NCBI GenBank assembly: GCA_002413345.1
Contig: DHWU01000027.1
Span: 1-29,368 of the forward strand
Length of the DNA stretch: 29,368 bases
Source: Propionibacteriaceae bacterium UBA5174
Lineage (GTDB): Bacteria > Actinomycetota > Actinomycetes > Propionibacteriales > Propionibacteriaceae
Reading direction: 5' to 3'
Shown in pieces: positions 22,820-29,368 of this stretch; the stretch's first letter is position 1; each line of letters begins with the position of its first letter. A program made the position numbers and the translations under genes. A model generated the notes under the pieces. That model did not search any database. It was not told where the DNA came from and was given only the letters and a program-made list of their open reading frames with translations.

Positions 22820-24076
22820 CTACTGGAGTGACGGCAAGTCGTAGGAGGCGGCCCGGTTTAGGAATTGGTTTCGCCAAAGCAGGTTCCGAGCCGCCTCAGG
22901 AAGCCGGGCTCGATCTGCTGCTTCAACCCAGTTGTGCTCGATCGTGGTGATAATCCGGTCCACAATCCCGCGGGCGGCAGCCCTGGTCAGGTCGTAGACG
23001 GCGGCCTGGCTGATGAGCGCGGCGAAGTTGCTGTTCTTTTCCCCGTGTCGACCGAATGGGATCGCCTGGGTTGATGTGTCGCCACTGCGGGCGCAAGGGC
23101 TCAGGTCGAATGCTGGCGTGAGCTGCAACTGGTGGCCGTCCCAAAAAGCCGCATGGTTGCGGAGGTGGTCGTCGCTGTTTGAGATGGCGATGTTGAAAGC
23201 GATTCGCGCGAACAATGCCGCGCCGGTGCCCGGCCGGCCGTCCCCGCGGACTCGGAGCACGTCTAGAAGGTCTGGATAGCTGCCGTATCTGGCCGCCATT
23301 TCGCCCAGCCCCAGCATGGTGAGTCCGGACACTGCCAGCCGACGGCCACCGGCTGGCGTGCGGTCGAACCGTTCGATCAACAGGACGTCTTTGCCGAGGG
23401 CGTGTTCCATTCGAAATTCGGGCACCTCGATGCCGGCAAGGCGAGCCAGATGGATGGCCGCAGCCTCGGCTCCCACCGCCGGGAATGTGTCGGTGGAGGT
23501 CGTGAACTTCGCAAGGTATTGGATTTGGCCCTCGGTGATGGTCGCCTTGGGGCGGGCACCACCCATCACGGTGCCACTTAGCGCGGCGGCATGCAGTTCG
23601 GCTGGTAGCGGCAGGCCCGCTTCGACAAGATCGGAGGCATGTATCAGGTCATCCAGGCTGGCGCTGTGCTCGCGCGGCACATAGCTGACGGGGTTGTCTT
23701 GGAAGTCGATGGCCCCGAAGCGGTTGGATCCAGATTGCGTCAGATAGGTGGCTTCGGTCAGGTCGTCGGTTTCGGCATCCCCTCCCCTGTTGCCGGTCAG
23801 CTGGTTCAGGATGACGCGTCGGCCCCAGGCGTCCGGAGAAGCATCCCGGATGGGCGCCGGCATATGGAGGTCCTCGAAGGGGCCGATCGGTTCTTTGCTG
23901 AGCGGCATGGCCGGTTCGTACAGACTGATCGCGTCGGGGCGGTCCAGATAGCGGTTGCCGTAGCGGAACCACAGGTCGTTGCGACCGCGTTGCTCCAGCG
24001 CCCCGACCGGGATTGGTGAGGTCGCTCTCGGTAGCCATGCCCACACATAGATGGGGCTAGAAGTCGTAGTCGGCAT
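22820..24076 (-). CDS. hipA: HipA-family toxin kinase
   Basis: This 418-residue HipA-type serine/threonine kinase belongs to the group of toxins best known from E. coli HipA, which phosphorylates glutamyl-tRNA synthetase. An N-terminal HipA_N-like barrel (VGALEQRGRNDLWFRYGNRYL) is followed by the ATP-loop GTVMGGARPKATI at 168-180, the catalytic loop NSDDHLRNH at 300-308 with Asp302 and Asn307, and the metal-binding AFDLSP with Asp324. All key kinase residues are present, so it should be active. The ATG at 24076 is chosen because upstream codons overlap the antitoxin gene; the overlap with the antitoxin stop is then 20 bases. The target may differ from that of the E. coli protein. Confidence 0.9.
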   Translation of the reverse strand: MPTTTSSPIYVWAWLPRATSPIPVGALEQRGRNDLWFRYGNRYLDRPDAISLYEPAMPLSKEPIGPFEDLHMPAPIRDASPDAWGRRVILNQLTGNRGGDAETDDLTEATYLTQSGSNRFGAIDFQDNPVSYVPREHSASLDDLIHASDLVEAGLPLPAELHAAALSGTVMGGARPKATITEGQIQYLAKFTTSTDTFPAVGAEAAAIHLARLAGIEVPEFRMEHALGKDVLLIERFDRTPAGGRRLAVSGLTMLGLGEMAARYGSYPDLLDVLRVRGDGRPGTGAALFARIAFNIAISNSDDHLRNHAAFWDGHQLQLTPAFDLSPCARSGDTSTQAIPFGRHGEKNSNFAALISQAAVYDLTRAAARGIVDRIITTIEHNWVEAADRARLPEAARNLLWRNQFLNRAASYDLPSLQ

Positions 24077-24398
24077 TGTCAACCTTTCGGTGGCGCACTC
24101 GGCTGGGGACCAGCGCAAGCCGTTCCTCGCCGGTCCGGCGGATCCTTGCCAGGGTTGCCGGGTCGTCGATGCCGAATAGGGGTACGCCCGCAGTGACAGC
24201 CGCGTTAAACACGTTCCCGATGGAACTGGTGGGCATGCCTGCCTCGATCCGGCTCAGCGTGTTGACGGTGATGCCGGCGCGGGTAGCGAGTTCTTCGGCG
24301 GTCCAGTTTCGTTCGCGGCGGGCAAGCTGGATCTGCTGGCCCAGCACGAGTGCCGCATCTCTGGCTGCGGGCTGCATGTCGATGCGTTGGCGACCCAT
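24057..24398 (-). CDS. hipB: HipB-like antitoxin, XRE helix-turn-helix
   Basis: This 113-residue DNA-binding protein has an XRE domain at about residues 17-70: LGQQIQLARRERNWTAEELATRAGITVNTLSRIEAGMPTSSIGNVFNAAVTAGVPLFGID. The charged C-terminal tail (about 85-113) would contact the toxin. The start is very well supported, with AGGAGGT (minus strand) six bases ahead of the ATG at 24398. It is the first gene of the pair and overlaps hipA, the usual antitoxin-first layout. It should neutralise HipA and repress its own promoter in the AT-rich stretch just upstream (24411-24450). I cannot assign a definite operator. Confidence 0.9.
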   Translation of the reverse strand: MGRQRIDMQPAARDAALVLGQQIQLARRERNWTAEELATRAGITVNTLSRIEAGMPTSSIGNVFNAAVTAGVPLFGIDDPATLARIRRTGEERLALVPSRVRHRKVDNADYDF

Positions 24399-24442
24399 GT
24401 CAACCTCCTATAGTTCGAGACTAAAGCCACTTTACTCCCAAT

Positions 24443-24640
24443 CTATTGAGACCACCTAGAATCTGGAGGGTCCGGCGCGGCGGGAACGGCTACTCGCGCG
24501 AAAGCCGTGACCGCAGCTATGACCTCTCGAACACTGGCCGCATCAAGGTTCTCGCGTTCGAAGATTGGCTGATCCGGCCACTCTCGAACCCATGATCGTA
24601 CGGATTGGCCATCGACATTGGGAAAGGTGTTGAAGCCCCT
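24443..24640 (-). pseudogene. In-frame coding remnant downstream of an amber stop
   Basis: Directly after the TAG that ends the 24641-24943 gene, the same frame stays open for 65 more codons and reads like real protein: FNTFPNVDGQSVRSWV, REWPDQPIFERENLDAAS, VREVIAAVTAFARVAVPAAP. It has no ATG, GTG or TTG start after the stop. Either the upstream gene was once a 166-codon gene interrupted by a nonsense change, or this is the tail of a lost second gene. Codon use is similar to neighbours, which suggests recent decay. Confidence 0.4.
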
Positions 24641-24943
24641 CTATTGAAGGGAATTGGATTCTCCGAGTTCGGCGTCGAGTTGCTGTGCCCAGTCTTCGCC
24701 AGCGAGGTTCGCCGCCACGAGAGCGTCTCGCCAGTCGCAGTTGAGCAAAGCCACGCTCGCATCGAATCTCTGGACTAATCCCTGGGCGGTGAGCACGCAT
24801 GCTGCTTGGAGCCGTTCGTGATCTTGGTGAGCGCTGAGGGCAGCAGATTCGGGGATCAGTTTCAGGCGCTCGAGTACGGCTGCGGAGTCAGCACCAAAGT
24901 CTTGAATCACTCGCCGTCGCAACCTAGGTGATGGTGTGGCCAT
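24641..24943 (-). CDS. Small hypothetical protein (DWRDAL-type)
   Basis: This 100-residue soluble, mostly helical protein has no signal peptide. It begins with the basic segment MATPSPRLRRRVIQDFG, followed by SAAVLERLKLIPESAALSAHQDHERLQAACVL and the conserved-looking DWRDALVAANLAGEDWAQQLDAELG. I recall short actinobacterial hypothetical proteins with this ending near accessory genes, but I cannot name a family. No convincing ribosome site precedes the ATG. It lies between two toxin-antitoxin pairs on the same strand. The open frame continues in phase after its TAG stop, so the present end may be a truncation. Confidence 0.6.
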   Translation of the reverse strand: MATPSPRLRRRVIQDFGADSAAVLERLKLIPESAALSAHQDHERLQAACVLTAQGLVQRFDASVALLNCDWRDALVAANLAGEDWAQQLDAELGESNSLQ

Positions 24944-25023
24944 GGAGGCATTCTTTCGAGTTCGCTGGAAGTTGGGCTAGAAAAAGGGCGAAAACCCTCG
25001 CTTGTTGAGGGTTGGAATCTGCT

Positions 25024-25425
25024 TCAGATTGCGACCACGTCCACGAGTTCCTCCAGGCCTGCGAAGTCGTCGATGGTGCGGGTGTAGAGCCGTGCGTTAT
25101 GGGCGTGGGCAGTTGCAGCGATCAGAAGACCCATCGCGCGACGTCGGGGTTGCCGTCCCGATTCAGCTACGGCCGACGCGAGCCGTCCGTAGCTGATGGC
25201 AACTGCTTCGTCGACCGGCAGAGCATCGAAGTGCTTTTGGAGAATGCTGAGGCGGCGCAGCCGTTCGGCGCGTACGGCTGGTGTCTTTGCGATTAGTACC
25301 CCGAATTGGAGCTCGGCCAGGGTGATTGCGCTGATCGCGAGCACCCCCGGGATCGGTGCGACATCTGCGGCGATGATCACACTGGTGTCTAGGAGTGCAC
25401 GTTCGGGCAGGGGTGCGTCGTTCAT
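25024..25425 (-). CDS. vapC: VapC-type PIN-domain toxin with an altered catalytic position
   Basis: This PIN-fold ribonuclease toxin has 133 residues. The first acid is Asp13 in LLDTSVI, the second Glu38 in ITLAELQFG, and the last acid region is the IDDF segment (Asp119/Asp120) in LYTRTIDDFAGL. The third conserved acid, normally Asp directly before LIAATA, is Gly99 here (AMGLLIAATA), encoded by GGT. That would weaken metal binding and may leave the toxin inactive. The ATG at 25425 overlaps the antitoxin stop by four bases and is preferred over the one at 25437. VapC toxins usually cut tRNA or rRNA; the target cannot be inferred. Confidence 0.88.
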   Translation of the reverse strand: MNDAPLPERALLDTSVIIAADVAPIPGVLAISAITLAELQFGVLIAKTPAVRAERLRRLSILQKHFDALPVDEAVAISYGRLASAVAESGRQPRRRAMGLLIAATAHAHNARLYTRTIDDFAGLEELVDVVAI

Positions 25426-25670
25426 GACTTGCCCCACGGGTCACGCAGGTCGTGGTCGAGCAACTCGTGGTCGTGTTCCCAATCAGCGTCTGCGGGTCCC
25501 TGAAATAGGTCGGCAATTTGGTCCCATTGCCGCCACTGGCCCGGGTTTGCTGGGAGTAGTCGCGCACTGGGTCGCCCCGAGACAGTGATGGTGATCTCTT
25601 CCCCAGCTTGGGCGCGACGCACTAGGTCAGAAGCATCCTGGCGTAGCTCTCTGAGTCCAACATTTTCCAT
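25422..25670 (-). CDS. Phd/YefM-type antitoxin
   Basis: This 82-residue antitoxin begins with the typical MENVGLRELRQDASDLVRRAQAGEEITITVSGRPSARLLP, the Phd/YefM DNA-binding and dimer domain. The acidic, disordered-looking C-terminus (DADWEHDHELLDHDLRDPW) would wrap the PIN toxin. It is translationally coupled to the toxin by ATGA. A perfect palindrome lies ten bases upstream of the start and is probably its autoregulatory operator. No ribosome site fits between the -10-like TACCCT and the ATG, so the message may be leaderless. Confidence 0.9.
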   Translation of the reverse strand: MENVGLRELRQDASDLVRRAQAGEEITITVSGRPSARLLPANPGQWRQWDQIADLFQGPADADWEHDHELLDHDLRDPWGKS

Positions 25671-25987
25671 AGACTCAGGGTAGCACCTGTGCTACACGGG
25701 CTTGGTGGTCAACGTCCCGGCCCAACATCAGCCAGAACGCGAGCTGAAATGGCTTTTGCTGGCTGGAATCCGCTGGGCGTTCAACCATGCGGTGGTTGTT
25801 TGCAGTGTGCCTAACGGTGTTGTACAGCATTCTGGCCGTGGTCAGTGACCTCGGCGATCGCTGGGTGCACGGATCTTTTAGCACCCGAAAGTGGTGTTGG
25901 TGCGCCAGCCAAGAGGTTTGGGATCGCTCTCTATCCGGATACTGAGCCAACTACCCACGGCTGGGGGCTACAGATATCGTCTCGGGA
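25671..25987. other. Intergenic region with a third small-gene tail fragment
   Basis: Apart from the operator, this 317-base stretch contains 25719-25752, which matches the 3' end of the small gene at 7890-7923 in 26 of 34 positions, including GGCCCARCATCAGCCA. In frame it reads AQHQPERELK, like the AQHQPKRALK tail of paralogue A, but continues without a stop and lacks the N-terminal block. It looks like a decayed or truncated third copy. I see no supported intact gene. Confidence 0.45.
25680..25695. promoter_or_regulatory. Palindromic operator of the antitoxin-toxin operon
   Basis: GTAGCACCTGTGCTAC is a perfect palindrome (7-bp arms, 2-base centre) ten bases before the antitoxin ATG. On the minus strand it runs into TACCCT, a plausible -10 element six bases from the ATG, so a repressor bound here would block RNA polymerase. 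The palindrome is certain; its role is inferred. Confidence 0.65.
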
Positions 25988-26572
25988 ATGAATAGAGGCT
26001 CGCGCCAAGTGCGTTATAGTGCCTTGTCGGTTCTGACATTAATGGCGCTGGCTTTAGTGGGCTGCGCTAGTGGGCAGGTTTCGCCTGGGGCTTCTGAATC
26101 GACGCGGTCGGCGTCGGTCAAGATGGTCGAACTCCATCAGAACGGAATTGGGCAATTCGAGTTTGGCGCGCCCGAGGCGGCTGTTCTCGCCTATCTCGCA
26201 CCGATTTTGGGCAAACCTGAAGTGCACGGCAGCGCTGCTGGCGGATGTGAGGGGGCCGGATCGGGCTATCAGTCCTACGCCGAGTTCGATCACCTGACCG
26301 TGCGCTTTGCCGCGGAGGACGATTCATCGAAGTCATCGCGAACCATGGAATCCTGGGAGGCTGAGCTGACTAGCGCCCAGGAAGGGCGGTTGCGGCTGGC
26401 CTCAGCAATTCCCTTCGGAATGTCTTTGACGCAACTCAAAGCTAAGTATCCAGATGGTGACGGGCTCGAACACATGAACGCTTGGGCCGCGGAAGGGGTG
26501 TGGCTGGTACCCCCAGAAGAAGCCGGTGGCGCCGAGATAATTCATGCCGGTGATCTTGACTGGTGCACCTAA
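25988..26572 (+). CDS. Putative secreted lipoprotein, unknown function
   Basis: This 194-residue protein has a lipoprotein signal: basic start MNRGSRQVRYS, a hydrophobic stretch ALSVLTLMALAL and the lipobox LVGC with Cys26, so it is probably anchored to the outer face of the membrane. The mature part has two repeated-looking elements, GIGQFEFGAPEAAVLAYLAPILGKPE and IPFGMSLTQLKAKYPDGDG, a pattern seen in small actinobacterial extracytoplasmic proteins where a weak FG.....V/L...L motif recurs. Two further cysteines (in GGCEGAG and the terminal DWCT) could form a disulphide. The initiation signal is weak (CTCGGGA just before the ATG). No function can be assigned. Confidence 0.7.
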   Translation: MNRGSRQVRYSALSVLTLMALALVGCASGQVSPGASESTRSASVKMVELHQNGIGQFEFGAPEAAVLAYLAPILGKPEVHGSAAGGCEGAGSGYQSYAEFDHLTVRFAAEDDSSKSSRTMESWEAELTSAQEGRLRLASAIPFGMSLTQLKAKYPDGDGLEHMNAWAAEGVWLVPPEEAGGAEIIHAGDLDWCT

Positions 26573-26607
26573 GCCGCCGCGACGGGATCTTGGCTGAACG
26601 CTACCGA

Positions 26608-26628
26608 CATGCCTGCGATTCGGGCATG
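26608..26628 (+). terminator. Small hairpin after the lipoprotein gene
   Basis: CATGCC (26608-26613) and GGCATG (26623-26628) form a short stem 36 bases past the lipoprotein stop. There is no T-run, so its effect is uncertain. Confidence 0.35.
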
Positions 26629-26631
26629 AAG

Positions 26632-26673
26632 AAGCCCCTGCGAAAGGGGTTAAACTCCCAGTCGCAGGGGCTT
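26632..26673 (-). terminator. Strong terminator of the tRNA gene
   Basis: Perfect 12-bp arms AAGCCCCTGCGA (26632-26643) and TCGCAGGGGCTT (26662-26673) flank an 18-base loop. On the minus strand the hairpin starts four bases after the encoded CCA and is followed by CTTC, fitting termination of the tRNA transcript. It may also stop rightward transcription from the lipoprotein gene. Confidence 0.75.
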
Positions 26674-26677
26674 TCAA

Positions 26678-26754
<77 letters not shown>

Positions 26755-26876
26755 CTTTTCAGTTGTCGAGTCGTCTCCGGCCCGGCTGGAGACTCTACTA
26801 CGAAACTGCAGGTGGTTCCGCATCGACGCCCGGGGGCGGCCAAGCGGCCTAGGCTGGTGCCGAACAGGAGGCATCA

Positions 26877-27350
26877 ATGAAGATCAAAGAAGCTGCTGAA
26901 CAGTTCCTAGCCTGCAAACGCATCGCCGTCACCGGGGTCTCTCGAGAGCCAGCCGGACACGGTAGTAACGCGGTGTTCGACCGGCTCGTCCAACGCGGGT
27001 ACGAAGTGTTCCCAATCAACCCGAACGCCGAGACCATCGGTGAGCATCAATCCTTCCCCACCTTGGCCGCAGTGCCAGGCGGAGTCGAAGCGGTGGTCAT
27101 TGGCACCCGTCCCGAACACGCGCTGGGCACAGTCGAAGAGGCTGCCGAGCTGGGCATCAAACAGGTGTGGATGCATCGTTCAATGGACGCTGGCAGTGTC
27201 TCCCCCGCCGCGGTGGCGTTTGGACGTGAACATGGCATGACCGTGATTGACGGTGGCTGCCCGTTGATGTTTGGCCAAGCCGCCGATGGCTTTCACAAGG
27301 TGATGTGTCCGATCCTGAAGCTGACTGGTGCGGTGCCTCGCACGGTCTGA
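26877..27350 (+). CDS. CoA-binding domain protein (YccU-like)
   Basis: This small Rossmann-fold protein of 157 residues has the CoA-binding domain found alone in YccU and as part of succinyl-CoA ligases. Landmarks are KRIAVTGVSREPAGHGSNAVFDRLVQRGYEVFPINPNAETIGEHQSFPTLAAVPGGVEAVVIGTRPEHA, with the glycine-rich loop near residue 19-27, then AAELGIKQVWMHRSMDAGSVSPAAVAFGREHGMTVIDGGCPLMF near the C-terminus. ACAGGAGGCATCAATG gives an excellent start. The physiological role of the stand-alone proteins is not settled; binding of CoA or a nucleotide is likely. Confidence 0.9.
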   Translation: MKIKEAAEQFLACKRIAVTGVSREPAGHGSNAVFDRLVQRGYEVFPINPNAETIGEHQSFPTLAAVPGGVEAVVIGTRPEHALGTVEEAAELGIKQVWMHRSMDAGSVSPAAVAFGREHGMTVIDGGCPLMFGQAADGFHKVMCPILKLTGAVPRTV

Positions 27351-27431
27351 ATCAACCGAAGGTGACTAAGACAGCATTTCGCTGCCGCATTTTGCGCCAC
27401 CAATTCGCCGGTAGTCGCCTAGATTGGACCC

Positions 27432-28586
27432 ATGTTGGAACCCACTCCTTTACTTAGGCCGAGTCCGATGGACCTTGGCGGCATCTTCTCCGGCACTTTC
27501 ACGATTTTGAAGAAACGCTGGGGGCTGATGATTGGCATCGCCCTGATGCCAATCGTTGGGTTTGTGGTCGTGTTGCTCGCGTCCATTCTGCTCGCTGTAG
27601 TTGGTGTGCTCACGGCTGTCCGAGACGGCTGGAGCTCGCCGATACCGGTGGTGAGCGCGGTGGTGATATTGGTCTTGATGCTCGCCTTCCCACTGCTGCA
27701 ATACAAGGGGCTAGGCATGGTGGTCCAGGCCACCTACGAGACTGCCCAAGGCGTGAAAACATCATTCGGCGCCGTCTGGCATAACACCAAAGGGTTCGTG
27801 CCCAGGTCGATTTCGTACTACCTGATCATGGCTGGGATCGGCCTAGCAGTCATGGCTCCATTCGTGGTGGGCCTATTTTTCATTCTCAGGTCAATCAATC
27901 CAAATGACGTGGGTTCGATTTTTGCCGCGGTGGTCGGTTTGTTCTTCTTGTCGACGGTGCTGCCGTTGATCCTGTTGCCGGTGTTGTTGTGGCTCAGCAT
28001 CAAGATGATCTATGTGATCCCGGTGATCGCCGTCGAGAGGGTCGGCGGCATTGCCGCTGTGAAACGCTCCTGGGCTCTAACTAACGGTGCATTTTGGCGA
28101 ACCTTCGGTTACTACTTTGTGGGCTCGCTGGCGATCAACGCGGTACTGGAAGTTGTCAGCTTGGTGAGCAACATCGTGCTGTTCCCGTTGTCCTATCAGC
28201 TTCAGACTGCACACACTCAGGAGCAGGCGACAGCAGCCTTACTTGCGATGCTGCCGCTATTGATTGTGGTGTTCTTGCTGACGCTGGCGGTCTCGCTGCT
28301 AACCCTGCCGACCGTGTGGATCTACATCTCGTGCATGTATCTCGACCAGGTGCGTCGCGATGAACTCCCACCGGTGGTTCGAGTGAATCCCTACGCTCCC
28401 GGTTACGGGTACCCGCCAAACCAGTACCCGCCAAACCAGTACCCGCCAAACCAGAACGCGCCGATGGGAGCCCCCGGCTACCCGCCACCAGCGCCGAACG
28501 CACCCATGTATCCGATACCGACGACAATGCCAGGCGTTGACGACACCGGTGCCGAACCGATGGATCGGCCTGCGAGCCAGCCGTAG
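27432..28586 (+). CDS. Membrane protein with glycerophosphodiesterase-membrane-domain-like fold and repeat tail
   Basis: This 384-residue protein has about six membrane segments in the first 310 residues. The start LLRPSPMDLGGIFSGTFTILKKRWGLMIGIALMPIVGF and the central VIPVIAVERVGGIAAVKRSWALTNGAFWRTFGYYFVGSLAI match the pattern of actinobacterial proteins annotated as glycerophosphoryl-diester-phosphodiesterase membrane domain. No phosphodiesterase active site is present, so it is not an enzyme by itself. The C-terminal tail of about 70 residues is Pro/Tyr/Asn-rich and holds three exact YPPNQ repeats. The tail is probably cytoplasmic and disordered. The start has only a weak ribosome site. 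The gene converges on der with 11 bases between. Confidence 0.75.
   Translation: MLEPTPLLRPSPMDLGGIFSGTFTILKKRWGLMIGIALMPIVGFVVVLLASILLAVVGVLTAVRDGWSSPIPVVSAVVILVLMLAFPLLQYKGLGMVVQATYETAQGVKTSFGAVWHNTKGFVPRSISYYLIMAGIGLAVMAPFVVGLFFILRSINPNDVGSIFAAVVGLFFLSTVLPLILLPVLLWLSIKMIYVIPVIAVERVGGIAAVKRSWALTNGAFWRTFGYYFVGSLAINAVLEVVSLVSNIVLFPLSYQLQTAHTQEQATAALLAMLPLLIVVFLLTLAVSLLTLPTVWIYISCMYLDQVRRDELPPVVRVNPYAPGYGYPPNQYPPNQYPPNQNAPMGAPGYPPPAPNAPMYPIPTTMPGVDDTGAEPMDRPASQP
28410..28454 (+). repeat. Three tandem 15-bp repeats in a coding region
   Basis: The unit TACCCGCCAAACCAG occurs three times without change at 28410, 28425 and 28440, encoding YPPNQ each time. Identical copies at DNA level indicate recent slippage, so copy number may vary between strains. 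Confidence 0.9.
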
Positions 28587-28597
28587 GACGGTCGCAG

Positions 28598-29368
28598 TTA
28601 GCGGTTCTTGCGCTTCTCTCTGGCGCGCACCTCAACATGCACCGGTGAACCGCTGAAGCCGAAGTCTTCGCGCAGCCGCCGCTCCACGAAACGGACGTAC
28701 TGCGGGTCGAACTGACCCGAGGTGAACAGCGCGAAGGTGGGCGGGCAGTTGTGTGCCTGGGTGCCGAACAGAATTCGAGGCTGCTTGCCGCTGCGCACCG
28801 GATGCGGATGTGCGGCAGCAAGTCGGCCTAGGAACGCATTGAGTTTGCCGGTGGAAATCCGGGTCTCCCAACCTTCGAGGGCCTGTTCAATCGCCACCGA
28901 CAGCTTGTCGACGTTCCGGCCGGTCAAAGCAGAGATGTTCACGCTCGGTGCCCAAGCAAAGGCGCGAATGTCTTGCTCGATCTCACGGTTGAGATAATGG
29001 CGGCGTTCTTCGTCGGTGAGGTCCCACTTGTTGTAGGCGATCACCAATGCCTTGCCCGCTTCCTCGACCATGGTCAGCACCCGCAAATCCTGGTCAGCGA
29101 TCGTGTCGGATGCGTCCAGCACGACTACGCAAACCTCAGCCCGCTCAATCGCAGACTGGGTGCGCAACGACGCGTAGTACTCGTGCCCACTGGCTTCTTT
29201 GACCCGGCGGCGCAGCCCGGCCGTATCAATAAAGCGGTAGGTGACACCACCGACAGCCACCAACTCATCAACCGGGTCAACCGTGGTGCCAGCGGCGTTG
29301 TCGACCACTGCGCGATTCGACTTGGCGACCTTATTCAGCAGCGAGGACTTCCCCACATTCGGACGCCC
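28598..29368 (-). CDS. der: Ribosome-assembly GTPase Der, C-terminal part (5' end outside window)
   Basis: This is the double-GTPase Der (EngA), needed for 50S subunit maturation. The 256 residues in the window cover the second G domain and the KH-like C-terminal domain. Motifs are the G1 loop GRPNVGKSS at the very edge, the switch AGTTVDPVD, G3 DTAGLRRR, G4 NKWD and G5 ISA (VNISALTGRNVDKL). The KH-like part ends with PPTFALFTSGQFDPQYVRFVERRLREDFGFSGSPVHVEVRAREK, the usual Der ending. The gene continues to the right, where the first G domain should lie. Nothing unusual is seen. Confidence 0.96.
   Translation of the reverse strand, partial: GRPNVGKSSLLNKVAKSNRAVVDNAAGTTVDPVDELVAVGGVTYRFIDTAGLRRRVKEASGHEYYASLRTQSAIERAEVCVVVLDASDTIADQDLRVLTMVEEAGKALVIAYNKWDLTDEERRHYLNREIEQDIRAFAWAPSVNISALTGRNVDKLSVAIEQALEGWETRISTGKLNAFLGRLAAAHPHPVRSGKQPRILFGTQAHNCPPTFALFTSGQFDPQYVRFVERRLREDFGFSGSPVHVEVRAREKRKNR

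Noticed and set aside
25675..25950. Leftward 91-codon open frame upstream of the lipoprotein
   Set aside because: No initiation signal or domain; it overlaps the antitoxin operator and the opposite-strand family fragment, which explain the sequence better.

Overview
The window looks like chromosomal DNA of a high-GC Gram-positive (Actinobacteria-type) bacterium. The signs are GTG/TTG starts, GC-biased codon third positions, a LLM/FMN-reductase pair of the actinobacterial CE1758/CE1759 type, a fused dipeptide-ABC ATPase, a small VapBC-type module and a tRNA gene with encoded CCA. The species cannot be named from the sequence alone. At the left edge is the 5' part of a nitrogenase iron-protein gene whose residues follow the AnfH (iron-only nitrogenase) branch rather than classical molybdenum NifH, so a nitrogenase cluster probably continues to the left.

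Layout, left to right. (1) 1-460 (-): anfH/nifH-like gene, preceded by a leader with a 56-nt hairpin. (2) 944-5062 (-): potassium module of a KimA-like permease, a shortened KdpD-like kinase and KdpE, closely packed. (3) 5253-7536 (+): cytidylate-kinase-like protein and a DHA2-type multidrug exporter. (4) 7537-8048: intergenic block with two tiny genes; the rightward one has a paralogue near 18.1 kb. (5) 8049-9532 (-): EamA permease and a degenerate TetR-like protein. (6) 9681-17813 (+): a tightly coupled operon of peptide-type ABC importer (lipoprotein, two permeases, fused double ATPase), a CocE/NonD alpha/beta hydrolase and a TetR regulator. It looks like an import-then-hydrolyse unit. (7) 17814-18657: the second small-protein locus and a run of palindromes. 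(8) 18658-21046 (+): flavin-dependent monooxygenase, MarR regulator and partner FMN reductase, with overlapping genes. (9) 21120-22727 (+): polytopic GT39-like glycosyltransferase. (10) 22820-25670 (-): accessory island with HipBA-type toxin-antitoxin genes, a small hypothetical gene followed by an in-frame coding remnant, and a Phd/VapC-type pair. (11) 25988-29368: lipoprotein, tRNA-Pro(GGG), CoA-binding protein, a membrane protein with a Tyr/Pro/Asn repeat tail, and the 3' part of der.

The most unusual material is the pair of short genes at 7738-7923 and 18103-18279. They share both protein ends (LPRRALLEPYAxSS and HQPxRxLx). Nearly all differences in the N-terminal block are silent third-position changes, which argues for selection on the peptide. 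Both also share an upstream box and an identical 20-nt C-rich leader inside a short hairpin. A third, tail-only fragment lies at about 25.72 kb. I recognise no family for them. All conclusions come from reading the sequence; no database search was possible.
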